Part shown: positions 1 to 9,421 of the stretch, piece after piece | How the letters are laid out: every line of letters starts with the position of its first letter | Numbering within the stretch: the first letter of the stretch is position 1 | Source: Chitinophagaceae bacterium | GTDB taxonomy: Bacteria > Bacteroidota > Bacteroidia > Chitinophagales > Chitinophagaceae | Reading direction: 5' to 3' | DNA: 64,000 nucleotides | NCBI GenBank assembly: GCA_016708765.1 | Contig: JADJFD010000001.1 | Location: 62,001 to 126,000 of the forward strand | The notes under the pieces: model-generated | Seen by the model: only the letters and a program-made list of their open reading frames with translations | What the model was told of the DNA's origin: nothing | Database searches by the model: none | Made by a program: the position numbers and the translations under genes

Positions 1-957
1 CACTGCATTTTCAAATGCAGAAATAGTAAGTCTTGCACTTACGCCACTTTTTTTATCTACGAGTTCGCTGCCTCTTGCTTCAAATGCAATTTGTTCTATT
101 AATCTTTTTAGAAGGTCACTAACTTTTACTCTAGCTTTTTGTTCTTCGCTGATGTTTGCTTCTTGCTCAGTTATTTCTAATGCGTTCTCCAGCGACTTTG
201 GATAATGCGTTAGAATCTGACTTTGAATTCTGTCCTTCAATGGAGTTACGATAGAACCTCTGTTGGTATAATCTTCCGGATTGGCAGTAAATACAAAAAG
301 TATATCTAATGGTAATCGCAATTTAAAACCACGAATCTGTACATCGCCTTCTTCTAAAATATTAAATAGCGCAACTTGTATTCTTGCTTGCAAGTCAGGC
401 AATTCATTAATTACAAATATGCCACGGTTGCTTCTGGGAATGATACCATAATGCAGCACCCTTTCATCTGCAAAACTTAGTTTTAAGTTAGCAGCTTTGA
501 TTGGATCAATATCACCAATCAAATCAGCCACACTTACATCTGGCGTTGCTAATTTTTCGCCGTAACGTTGACTACGGTGTATCCATTCAATAGGAGTGGC
601 ATCGCCTTTTTCAGCAATCAGATCAACAGCATATTTTGAAACAGGATTCAACGGATCATCATTAATATCGCTGCCGCTGATAACAGGAATGTATTCATCC
701 AGCAGTTCCACCATTTGTCTCGCCATTCTTGTTTTAGCTTGTCCCCGTAAACCGAGGAAAAGAATATTATGCTTGCTGAGTATGGCCCTTTCCACATCCG
801 GTATCACGGTGTCTTCATACCCTACAATGCCGGGAAAAGTTGTTTCCTGTTTTTGCAATTTTGAAATAAGGTTCTGGCGGATTTCTTCTTTAATGCTTTT
901 AGGTTCGTAGCCGCTTTTCTTCAGATCGCCGAGTGTTTTTATTTTTTTTGTATTCAT
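1..957 (-). CDS. MoxR/ChlI-type AAA+ ATPase (3' part beyond window edge)
   Basis: This is an AAA+ ATPase of the magnesium-chelatase subunit I / MoxR kind, which usually works with a VWA protein as a metal-insertion or chaperone pair. The reverse strand is open from the ATG at 955-957 to the window edge (319 codons, no stop reached). Visible motifs are a Walker A variant (FLGLRGQAKT), ELPDLQARIQ and a sensor region (FVFTANPEDYTNRG) typical of ChlI-like ATPases. The glycine-rich loop has GQAKT in place of GxGKT, as in part of this family. A VWA gene lies upstream on the same strand, with a GxxExxY gene between the two. The family call is firm; the target of the pair is unknown. Confidence 0.85.
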   Translation of the reverse strand, partial: MNTKKIKTLGDLKKSGYEPKSIKEEIRQNLISKLQKQETTFPGIVGYEDTVIPDVERAILSKHNILFLGLRGQAKTRMARQMVELLDEYIPVISGSDINDDPLNPVSKYAVDLIAEKGDATPIEWIHRSQRYGEKLATPDVSVADLIGDIDPIKAANLKLSFADERVLHYGIIPRSNRGIFVINELPDLQARIQVALFNILEEGDVQIRGFKLRLPLDILFVFTANPEDYTNRGSIVTPLKDRIQSQILTHYPKSLENALEITEQEANISEEQKARVKVSDLLKRLIEQIAFEARGSELVDKKSGVSARLTISAFENAV

Positions 958-959
958 AG

Positions 960-1420
960 CCGGGAAGACGGGAAGACGGTAAGTTTTATTCAACACAATA
1001 TCGCCTGATTCCATTTTTTATAAGTGATACATTAAAATTTATTAAGAAGCCAATATTGTTTCCTGTTAATTTCAGATGACTCATAATCTGAGCTTGCCAA
1101 AATGGGTTAACAGTTTCAACGGCTTTTATTTCGCAAATAATTATTTCTTCTACGAAGACATCCATTCTCAAGCCTTCATCAAATGTAAGTCCGTCATAGA
1201 AAATAGGAAGGTCAACTTGTCTTTGGTATTTGATTCCTTTTTTGCCAAGTTCATGACAAAAACATGCTTCATAAACTTTTTCAAGTAAACCCGGACCTAA
1301 TTCTTTATGTACCCGAAAAGCACAATCAACTATTTCTTTACAAAGCCATTCTTCATGTTCAGTTAACTGGTACATTTTACTTTACAATTGATTTTTTTTA
1401 TTTTCTTCCCGTCTTCCCGG
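960..1420. mobile_element. Candidate inverted-repeat-bounded unit carrying the GxxExxY gene
   Basis: The sequence CCGGGAAGACGGGAAG at 960-975 is repeated exactly, inverted, at 1405-1420. Together the repeats enclose 461 bp whose only gene is the GxxExxY CDS. The left copy continues with another ACGG, giving a partly iterated GGGAAGAC pattern. A related 12-mer (CGGGAAGACGGG) occurs alone at 18430-18441. No transposase is present and no target-site duplication could be made out. It may be a non-autonomous insertion, or simply a pair of dispersed short repeats. Confidence 0.45.
986..1375 (-). CDS. GxxExxY family protein, PD-(D/E)XK nuclease-like
   Basis: This 129-residue protein belongs to the GxxExxY family (PDDEXK_3). 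The name-giving motif is GLLEKVY at about residues 29-35. A PD-(D/E)XK-like core is visible: Asp in LRMDVFV, then Glu-x-Lys in IICEIKA, then a Gln in FWQAQI. The family is widespread in Bacteroidota, and its biological role is not settled. The gene sits between an AAA ATPase and a VWA gene that normally lie side by side. A perfect 16-bp inverted repeat bounds it (960-975 and 1405-1420), so it looks inserted. The family call is confident; mobility is inference. Confidence 0.85.
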   Translation of the reverse strand: MYQLTEHEEWLCKEIVDCAFRVHKELGPGLLEKVYEACFCHELGKKGIKYQRQVDLPIFYDGLTFDEGLRMDVFVEEIIICEIKAVETVNPFWQAQIMSHLKLTGNNIGFLINFNVSLIKNGIRRYCVE

Positions 1421-1426
1421 CAAAAA

Positions 1427-2524
1427 TTAATACACAGTCTTCCTTTTGCCTGATTCAAAATCCTTAAATATAAATGCGCCCAACTTATCCAACGATGCAA
1501 AAAATGCTTTTCCATTATTCATCTCTGTAAACTCCTGTACAAATTTTTGTAGGTAAGGATCAGTGGCAATCATAAAAGTTGTAATTGGTATTTTTAGTTT
1601 TTTACATTGTGCCGCAAGATTGATACAACGATTCACCACTTTTCTGTCGAGACCGAAACTATTTTTATAATACCTTTTTCCTATTTTCAAACAGGTTGGC
1701 TTGCCATCGGTAATCATGAAAATCTGTTTGTTGGGATTTTTTCTCCTGCGTAAAATATCCATTGCCAATTCTAATCCTGCAACTGTATTAGTATGATATG
1801 GTCCGACTTGTAAATAAGGAAGGTCTTTTACTTCAATCGGCCAGGCATCATTACCAAATACAACAATATCCAATGTGTCTTTGGGGTATCTCGTTTTTAT
1901 CAGCTCACTCAAAGCCATAGCCACTTTTTTGGCTGGTGTAATTCTGTCTTCGCCATATAAAATCATCGAGTGCGAAATATCAATCATCAGCACAGTAGAT
2001 GTCTGTGATTTGTAGTCAGTTTCTCTGATGCTCAGATCATCTTCCTGCATCTGAAAGTTATCAATACCATGGTTAATCTGTGCATTGCGGATGCTTTCCG
2101 TAAAATCAATTTGCTCAAGCCTGTCACCAAACTGAAATTGTCTCGTTTCTGAATTTAATTCATCGCCTTGTCCCGGTTTATAAGTTTTATGATCGCCTTG
2201 TTTTGTTTTCTTCAGCTTGCCGAAAATTTCTTCTAGGCTACTTCTACGGATAGCTTGTTCAGTTTTTGGAGTAATCTTAATTTCTCCCCGTTCATTATTT
2301 TCTGTCAGGTAGCCTTTTTCTTTTAACTCATCAATAAAGTCGCCCATGCCATATTCATTATCCGTTAACTGGTATTGCTTATCAAGTTCATTCATCCATT
2401 GCATGGCTTCGCCAACATCACCACTGGTGTAGGTGAGTAATTGCATAAACAGATCTAGCAATTGCTGAAATTTGCTCTTGCCATCACTATCTGCATCAAA
2501 TTTTGTAAAGTGAAAACCTTTCAT
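1427..2524 (-). CDS. VWA domain protein, partner of the adjacent AAA ATPase
   Basis: This 365-residue protein has a C-terminal von Willebrand factor A domain. A MIDAS motif is visible as DISHSM (DxSxS form) near residue 182, followed by Thr and Asp positions (ITDGKP). The N-terminal half is helical and charged and has no signal peptide, so a cytoplasmic location is expected. VWA proteins next to MoxR/ChlI-like ATPases typically form a two-component ATPase-adaptor pair. Here the ATPase lies downstream on the same strand, 469 bp away, because a GxxExxY gene separates them. The ATG at 2522-2524 is the only sensible start. Confidence 0.85.
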   Translation of the reverse strand: MKGFHFTKFDADSDGKSKFQQLLDLFMQLLTYTSGDVGEAMQWMNELDKQYQLTDNEYGMGDFIDELKEKGYLTENNERGEIKITPKTEQAIRRSSLEEIFGKLKKTKQGDHKTYKPGQGDELNSETRQFQFGDRLEQIDFTESIRNAQINHGIDNFQMQEDDLSIRETDYKSQTSTVLMIDISHSMILYGEDRITPAKKVAMALSELIKTRYPKDTLDIVVFGNDAWPIEVKDLPYLQVGPYHTNTVAGLELAMDILRRRKNPNKQIFMITDGKPTCLKIGKRYYKNSFGLDRKVVNRCINLAAQCKKLKIPITTFMIATDPYLQKFVQEFTEMNNGKAFFASLDKLGAFIFKDFESGKRKTVY

Positions 2525-2600
2525 GGATATACAATTTACGACAAAAAACCTGCCTTCGATTTAGATTAACAACAACTTAATATCCATATAGTTCAAATAA

Positions 2601-2627
2601 AAAGCCTCCGTTTTATACGGAGGCTTT
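2601..2627 (-). terminator. Rho-independent terminator after the DUF2723 gene
   Basis: A perfect 10-bp stem (AAAGCCTCCG / CGGAGGCTTT) has a 7-nt loop. On the minus strand it is followed by a T-rich run, 20 bp past the DUF2723 stop codon. Confidence 0.8.
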
Positions 2628-2647
2628 CAAAAAATTAAATGTGATAA

Positions 2648-5600
2648 TTAATTCCCGCTGTCAGCTTTATTGGTGCTGTCAGGTTTGCCATTATTTTCAA
2701 TGGTAGTAGGTCCTTCAGTGGCCGGCTTTGCTTTTAATTGTGGAGCATATTTTTCTTCTACTGCGTCTAACACACTAAACAAACTTCTTGTAATCAACAG
2801 TTCTGTTCTCAAACCAGTTTGTTTATCCTTCAAACTTTCAGTAAAATAATAGTCTGCTCTGTTTACTTCCATTCTCGCCTGATTTTGTTGCTCAGCCGAT
2901 TGTGCAAATGCCATTTTCATCTGTGCATCCTGTCTCATTTTTTCATATGTGTTGAACAGGTTATCAAATTCAGCACGGCTCATGCCGCCAAGAGCAGCAT
3001 AATAGTCAAACTGCTGATTCAGGTCTTTACGTAATGCAGTTCTTACTTTTTCAGCTATTTCTTTTTTTTCAGCTTTGTAACATGCTTCTAGATACACCAT
3101 GCTAGTTTGGTTGTGGCTATTGTAACGACTTACCAAACCATACGGAAGATTTGCTGGATTGATGCCAGCTTCTACTTTGTCAATCAGTTTTTGTGCTTCA
3201 TCTTTTCTTCCTGCATCTGCCATATTACCTGCTGCTTCTCCATACAATGAACGGATTGCTAAAATATGCCTACGGTTTTCTTCATCATAATAAACACCTT
3301 TTTTACCAGCTCCACCAAATTCAAAATCATTCATCATGGTTTTGTACATAGAATCAAGATTGTTGGCTCTTATTTGCGTGCCACCTAATCCATTTTGTCT
3401 AAATGCTTGTTCTACAATCCAGTTTTGTTGCGGCGAACTTAACACGGCAGGAACAAGGCGATAAGCCATTCCGTCTTTTCTCAGATATTGTGCAAATCCT
3501 AATTCTCCCATCGGTGAAGTAAAATAGATTGGACGTTTCCATGCATTTGATGCAATGATGTTCATGATAATAAAATCACTACGTACTAAACCACCGTCTA
3601 ATTTATTCCTTGGTATTTCAAAACGCATTTCAGACAGCACACTGTCTGTTGCATTCACTGTACCATTCCTTTTCACTAAATCCACATCAACTGGCACACT
3701 GAATCTTGCCACAGGATCATATGCTTTTGTTTCCTGATTATATATCTGTGCAACAGGGAATGCACTTGGGCCTACGTCTCTTTTCGATTCAGGATCTTCA
3801 TATCTTCTTCCCATTATATCTTTCATCACTTCATACAATGGGTAGTATTTATTAGGATCAGCATTCGGACTCATTTTATACCGCAGATATTCTCTGTTAT
3901 GCCCTTCAACCTGCTCTTCCGACCAGATTACATCCACTGAATCAGATTCGTTTACTTTATAGCGAAGTTGGTTGATGTACCAGTCAATCCCCAATAAACT
4001 ATTATTGATAATGCGGATATCAGGTCTTACACCTTCCACTTCCTGTGCATACCACAATGGATAAGTATCGTTATCTCCAAAAGTGAAAATGATTGCATTC
4101 GGTGCACAGCTCTCTAAATAGTTTTTAGCAATATCAGGTGCAGTTGTTTTTACGCTACGATCATGATCGTCCCATTCTTGCTGCGCCATTAATAACGGCA
4201 CCGCTAAACAAACAACAGTTGTTGAAAGATTTAATATTCGGTCATTTTTTCCTCCGGAAGAAATAGCCCTCACCAGGTAAGTTATTCCGGCAACAACAGC
4301 TGCAAACAACACGGTAGAATAAACACCCGTCATCAGCATATCATTGAAAGTGCCGGGAGCAGCACTCATGAAAGTGATAAGGAATGTAAGTATGCTTCCT
4401 CCGGCTAAAACATTTTGGAAAGTGAGTTTATCTGCTTTCTCTTTTGCCAAACGGATAAAACCAATTACAGCGAGGCCAATCCAAACAGCAAATGCATAGA
4501 AAGAACCTACGTATGCATAGTCCCTTTCTCTTGGCTGATTACCCGGCTGGTTAAGATAGATTACAACCGCTACACCTGTCATAAAGAACAATAGGAAGTT
4601 GACGACCCAATCTTTTTTGTTTCTAAAAAACTGGAACACACAGCCAAGAATGCCAAGCACAAATGGTAAGAGGTATAATTTGTTGTGTGCTTTATTGTTT
4701 TTTAATGTGTCAGGAAGTTTTGATTGATCGCCGAGACGGTTATCATCAATCAAAGAAATACCGGTTGTCCAGTTGCCGTCTCGTTTATTACCTAATCCTT
4801 GAACATCATTTTGTTTACCAGCGAAATTCCACATGAAATATCTCCAGTACATCAAGCCCATCTGGTAACTAAAGAACCATTCCATATTATCAGAATATGT
4901 AGGAGGCGTATATCTTTCTCTTCCAGTAACGGGAGATTTTTCTTTCCCTAGATTGAGCCATTCTGCATAGAAGTCGGCATGATACTGATCATTACTTGCA
5001 TCCCATATTCTAGGGAATAGCTGCATGTCAGCATTTTGATACTTTGGTTTTTTTGCTACACCAGTAGGAATGTACTTGTCTTTTCCTTTTACATATTTCA
5101 TCTCTCCATCTTTCAACTCTACATAGCCTTCATCATTATATTTATATTCAGCAGAAAAATGCGGACCATAAACAATCGGTGCTTCACCATACTGCTCACG
5201 GCTTAGATAATAAACAAGGTTAATAGGATTATCAACATTATTCATATCCACAGCTGGGTTTGCATTAGAACGAATCATTGGTGTCAGGTACATCAAGTAA
5301 CCTAACATCATAAATGCATAACACCAAAGTGTAAGTTTAATAGCTTTAAGTGCAGTGGGCTTTAAAAAATAACCAAGGCCCAGCGCAACGCCACCCAAAA
5401 GCAAGAATTTTAAAAACTTAGCTCCACCAGAACCGGAACTTATAATAAAAGGAAGGAACGATAAGCAGATAAAAACGACAAAAAATGTAATGATCTTAGT
5501 AGAAGATGTTTTGTTTTCTTTAAACCGCAGGGCAAAGAAAATTGCTGCCGCCAATAAAATAAAATAAATAGCGAACCCAGAAAAGAAAGGCATACCTAAT

Positions 5601-6383
5601 GTGTTTACAAAAAACACATCTACCAGGCCTGCCGACTTCATTGAATATTGAACTACGCCAACCTGCACTAATCCAGTAATAATACAACTGACAATGAATG
5701 CGATGATGGCACCTTTAGTTGATGCTTGATAACGACGGTAATAATAAATCATCACAATGGCTGGAATACTCAAAAGGTTCAATAAGTGAACACCAATGGA
5801 GAGGCCCATCATAAAGAATAAGAAAATTATCCAACGGTCGCTTCTTGCTTTTGCATTAGCATCGGTACCTGCATTTTCATCTGCATGTTCCCATTTCAAC
5901 ATTGCCCAGAATACCAATGCAGTGAAGAAAGAAGATAATGCATACACCTCGCCTTCCACAGCACTAAACCAGAATGAATCACTAAAAGTATAGGCTAATG
6001 CACCAACTGCACCAGCGGCCATGGTAGCAAAAAGTTTGGTGTTGGGTTAATTGTTCACCAGCACTTACCATCATTTTGCGGGCAAAGTGAGTGATGGTCC
6101 AAAAAAGGAATAAAATTGTGGCAGCACTTGCAAGTGCACTCATAAAGTTTACTGCATTGGCTGCTGTCATTCCATTATCTCCAAAGAGAATGATGAAAAA
6201 ACGACCAAGCAATACAAACAGTGGTGCCCCGGGAGGATGCGGTAATTGCAACTTATCTGCACTGGCAATAAACTCACCTGTATCCCACAGACTTGCTCTT
6301 GCTTCACGGGTCAAAAAATAAGTGGCAAAAGCGATAAAAAATACTGCCCAGCCGGTAATGTTATTGACTTTTCTGAAGTTCAT
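2648..6383 (-). CDS. DUF2723 (TMEM260-like GT-C) membrane protein, split by an apparent frameshift
   Basis: This is a multipass membrane protein of the DUF2723 family, related to the eukaryotic O-mannosyltransferase TMEM260. The N-terminal reading frame (6383 down to 5982) holds a membrane segment, then SLWDTGEFIASADK, where the Asp and Glu fit the acidic pair of GT-C enzymes, then PHPPGAPLF. The main frame continues from about 6050 down to 2648 with GALAYTFSDSFWFSAVEGE, many membrane segments and a soluble C-terminal part. The two frames join if one base is removed near the AAAAA/TTT tracts at 6029-6037. Together they give roughly 1,240 residues, a normal size for the family. The break could be assembly error or a real lesion. 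The donor and acceptor are unknown. Confidence 0.8.
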
Positions 6384-6530
6384 AAAGTGTTGATTTTGAA
6401 AGAAAGCAAAAATAGGGGAATATAGGTTAAAAGAAGGCTAAGAGGTACAGGAGGTTTTACCGTAATTGTAACCCGAAAAGCTATTGAATAACAACGCTGA
6501 AACCATATTTAAAGAATTGCTATTTTGAGC

Positions 6531-7340
6531 TTAATTGAAGTAGATTCTGATAGTCTGATAGGAGAGTTGTCCTTGTCTTAGTTTTTCGGAAAAACCTTTA
6601 AGACCAAATAGTCCAGCCGCATTTCCTTTATTGATAGCAATTTCGAGATAGCCAGCACTATTAAATAAGGCTAGTTTTTCACCTTCGGGAACATCTGCAT
6701 AGGTTTCGCTTATCTGTTCAATCGTTTCATCTCTTTTAAAAACGATCTGAAAATTTCTTCCTTTTCGTTGTTCTTCAAATTGTTCTCTAGTGATATTTAC
6801 AATTACATTTTCGAAGCTATCAATGAATATGATCTGGCCATCAATAGAATTGTTTTCAAATGTTGGACGCAAATGTATTTTCTGTAAGTACTTTGCTTCG
6901 GGGTTTCCAATATTTTTTATGGATTCTCCATTTACTAGTTGATTCACCACCTTCCCCATTACGGATGTAAGTTGAATGGTATTTTTTAAAGCCACTTTAT
7001 CCAGCGGAATGCCTATAACTAATTCGGGAGTTTCTTCCAATATCATTGTTAATAAACCGTTATCTGCGCAAATAATATATTGATTATTATGAAAGGCTAG
7101 TATTAATTGTTCTGGCTTTTGTTCAAAAAGATTAACAAGTATTAAATGATAACTATAATCTGGAAAATTTTTTAATGCACTGCGACAAACATAAGCTGCC
7201 TGCGGATAATTGAAGGGAGGAATGTTATGTGAAATATCAATGATCTGGAATTCCGGATTGATATGTAATAACTGCGCCTTTACCGCACCAACTAAGTAGT
7301 CGGGGCTTCCAATATCAGATGTGAGGGTTAGTAGTGGCAA
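6531..7340 (-). CDS. SAM hydrolase (SAM hydroxide adenosyltransferase, DUF62)
   Basis: This 269-residue protein belongs to the chlorinase/fluorinase fold family, most of whose members hydrolyse S-adenosylmethionine to adenosine and methionine. Family motifs seen are LTSDIGSPDY at the N-terminus (the SAM ribose-binding Asp region), DISHNIPPF near residue 56, and ICADNGLL near residue 110. No halogenase-type insertion can be seen. It is cytoplasmic. The gene follows an SDR gene on the same strand by 23 bp, so the two are probably co-transcribed. Its role in vivo is still debated for the family. Confidence 0.85.
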   Translation of the reverse strand: MPLLTLTSDIGSPDYLVGAVKAQLLHINPEFQIIDISHNIPPFNYPQAAYVCRSALKNFPDYSYHLILVNLFEQKPEQLILAFHNNQYIICADNGLLTMILEETPELVIGIPLDKVALKNTIQLTSVMGKVVNQLVNGESIKNIGNPEAKYLQKIHLRPTFENNSIDGQIIFIDSFENVIVNITREQFEEQRKGRNFQIVFKRDETIEQISETYADVPEGEKLALFNSAGYLEIAINKGNAAGLFGLKGFSEKLRQGQLSYQTIRIYFN

Positions 7341-7363
7341 AACAGTTTTTGTTTAATGGATTT

Positions 7364-8173
7364 TCATTTTACAAGTTTCCCATCCTTAAAGAAAAATTTA
7401 TAAGCAAACTTATCAGCAAGTTTAGGAAAGAATTTTTGCATAACAACCGTTCTTTTTCCAGTGAAAGTGAGTACCAATGTTCTTTTCTTTTTTCTCACTG
7501 CTTTCAAAATATGATCAGCACAAACTTCTGCACTCATCATCTTGCTTTCATCCATCGGCGTTTCACCATGCGAACTTCCGTCCTTGCTAAGTGCCGCATT
7601 TCGAATATTAGAAGTGGTAAAGCCAGGGCAAACCCACATTACATGAACACCATCAGCCATCAGCTCAGTTTTGATAGCTTCCAACCAGCCTTGTACTGCA
7701 AATTTGCTTGCAGAGTAGCCACTTCTTCCCGGCAAACCTCTATAACCTGCTATTGATGAAACACCAACAATAGTTCCTTTTCTTTCGATGATGGAATCCA
7801 ACGCATATTTTGTACAGTAAACTGTTCCATAAAAATTTATGTCCATCACTTTATGGATAACTTCTGTATCGGTGTCTTTTAATAAAGCTCTCATTGACAC
7901 ACCGGCATTATTAATAAGTATGTCAATACCACCAAAGACTTTGATGGTTGTTTCCATAAAACGGCGACAGTCATTTTCGCTACTTACATCTGCAACCATA
8001 GTGTGCAATGGAACAGAAGGGTATTCTGCCTGCAATGTGTAAAGGTTATCATGATTGCGACTACAAGTAGCCACTTTTGCGCCTGACTTAATCAATGCAT
8101 CTACTAATGCTTTTCCAATTCCGTCCGTTCCCCCTGTTACTACTACTACTTTATCTTTAAAATATGCTGACAT
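7364..8173 (-). CDS. Short-chain dehydrogenase/reductase (SDR)
   Basis: This is a classical SDR of 269 residues. It has the cofactor-binding TGGTDGIG at residues 14-21, the structural motif INNAG, the catalytic Ser in VSSIAGY, and Tyr/Lys in YSASK. An Arg after the second strand (CSRN) suggests NADP(H) preference. The C-terminal part is basic, as in the DHRS7-like SDR group. It has no signal peptide. It lies 23 bp upstream of the SAM hydrolase gene. The substrate cannot be told from sequence; lipid or keto-acyl substrates are common for this subgroup. Confidence 0.85.
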   Translation of the reverse strand: MSAYFKDKVVVVTGGTDGIGKALVDALIKSGAKVATCSRNHDNLYTLQAEYPSVPLHTMVADVSSENDCRRFMETTIKVFGGIDILINNAGVSMRALLKDTDTEVIHKVMDINFYGTVYCTKYALDSIIERKGTIVGVSSIAGYRGLPGRSGYSASKFAVQGWLEAIKTELMADGVHVMWVCPGFTTSNIRNAALSKDGSSHGETPMDESKMMSAEVCADHILKAVRKKKRTLVLTFTGKRTVVMQKFFPKLADKFAYKFFFKDGKLVK

Positions 8174-8278
8174 GTGTAATGGATTATGATTACAAACCTA
8201 GTTTAAAAATGTGCAAAAAGAGTGAGTTTGTAATCGAAAATGAAGGTATCAACATTATAGTTGTTGTGAAAACAAAAA

Positions 8279-8297
8279 AGTCCGGATAAACCGGACT
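8279..8297 (-). terminator. Terminator after tRNA-Lys
   Basis: A 7-bp stem AGTCCGG / CCGGACT with a 5-nt loop is followed on the minus strand by a T run. It starts 9 bp past the 3' end of the tRNA. Confidence 0.75.
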
Positions 8298-8305
8298 AAA
8301 TTTTG

Positions 8306-8378
8306 TGATCCCGCTGGGACTCGAACCCAGGGCCCATACATTAAAAGTGTATTGCTCTACCAACTGAGCTACGGAATC
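8306..8378 (-). tRNA. tRNA-Lys (TTT)
   Basis: This is a 73-nt cloverleaf on the minus strand. The acceptor stem GATTCCG / CGGGATC has one G-U pair, and the discriminator is A. The D-arm begins AGCTCAGTTGG. The anticodon loop CTTTTAA reads TTT, and the T-arm is CTGGG-TTCGAGT-CCCAG. CCA is not encoded. Confidence 0.95.
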
Positions 8379-8402
8379 AACACTTTCCCGTTTTAGGGAG
8401 TG

Positions 8403-8435
8403 CAAAAATACAGTCTCAGAGCTATCATACCAAAA
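8403..8435 (-). promoter_or_regulatory. Bacteroidota-type promoter of tRNA-Lys
   Basis: On the minus strand, TTTTG (8431-8435) and TATTTTTG (8403-8410) are separated by about 20 nt, matching the TTTG / TAnnTTTG consensus of Bacteroidota. The -7 box lies about 25 nt before the tRNA 5' end. Confidence 0.65.
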
Positions 8436-8493
8436 CTTTTTATAACTCTTATTCACAAATTATTAAATAGAAAAATGTTTGCGATTTGGAGGT

Positions 8494-9336
8494 TTATAAT
8501 TCCTCATCAGGTTTATCAAGATTATTGTGATTTTCTTCAAAAAGTAGTTGTAATAACTTCTCCAGCATAATAATATACTGCTCTACTTTTCCATGTTGTG
8601 TTTCGATATTGATATAACGTTTATCATTCTCTCCGCAATAAACACTTAAGGAACCATCTTTTTTTACCTTTTCATTGTCTTGCCAAATACTATTAAACCC
8701 AAAGTCTGCCATCCGCTGATAAAGCAAGCTGTCTGTTGTAAAAGCAATGTCATCGACATCTTGAGTGCTGTCATTATAAACAGCTTTTGCGTCTTTCTTT
8801 CTATTGCCATCAGGTAAATAACTTCTTACTGAGTAAGCCTCTTCTGTATTATTATGCAATGCAATAATGCACTTAGTGCTGTCTGGTATAAGTTGTAACA
8901 GCATTCCTGCAAATTTTTCAATTTCAAGAATGGCCTGTTTGCTAGTTCTTCTGTTGTCTCTTAATGTCTGCTCAATTCCAATTCTGGAATAGATCCTGTT
9001 TGGGTCAAAACCATAAGTTATTCCGTTAAGGCGAAATTTAATAACTCGTTGATTAGTATTTTCAATTTTGATAATTGTGCCGCCTTTTTCTTCTAAAACA
9101 GATTTAGCCGCTTTAAATGAACTTGTTTCGTTTGCATGAACATTTATACAGACAAAATCTTTCACATCGCCATACTGAAATATTTTCACAGCAATATTCC
9201 TGTCACCTATTTTATGAAAGATTGTTTTTTCAGCTGGGACAAATAAGGCTTTGCTGATAATAATTGGGTCACTGGATTGTGCAATAATAGTTTTACAAAA
9301 AAGGCAAATAAAAATGGTGGTGGCTAATGTTTTCAA
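8494..9336 (-). CDS. Secreted M14-like zinc carboxypeptidase-fold protein
   Basis: This 280-residue protein has a signal peptide ending about residue 20 (KTIIAQ). I read a carboxypeptidase (M14)-like arrangement. H67-x-x-E70 lies in INVHANE, DPNR at about residue 111 resembles the substrate-binding NR motif, H161 lies in IALHNN as third zinc ligand, and E245 lies in YINIETQHG near the position of the catalytic Glu. Together these suggest a secreted metallo-hydrolase acting on peptides or amides. The remainder is diverged and no exact subfamily could be named. It is downstream of plsX on the same strand (85-bp gap). The M14 reading is inference from spaced motifs. Confidence 0.6.
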   Translation of the reverse strand: MKTLATTIFICLFCKTIIAQSSDPIIISKALFVPAEKTIFHKIGDRNIAVKIFQYGDVKDFVCINVHANETSSFKAAKSVLEEKGGTIIKIENTNQRVIKFRLNGITYGFDPNRIYSRIGIEQTLRDNRRTSKQAILEIEKFAGMLLQLIPDSTKCIIALHNNTEEAYSVRSYLPDGNRKKDAKAVYNDSTQDVDDIAFTTDSLLYQRMADFGFNSIWQDNEKVKKDGSLSVYCGENDKRYINIETQHGKVEQYIIMLEKLLQLLFEENHNNLDKPDEEL

Positions 9337-9421
9337 TGCTGGTGATTTAGATAAAGATAAGGTAGATGAAAATAAATTTTATACCCGGAAAACGGTATTT
9401 TATTCAATTTATTGGAGTAGG

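Noticed and set aside
596..910. Plus-strand ORF inside the ATPase gene
   Set aside because: It is a shadow of the well-supported minus-strand AAA ATPase; no independent motif or start was found. Many similar antisense frames were left out for the same reason.
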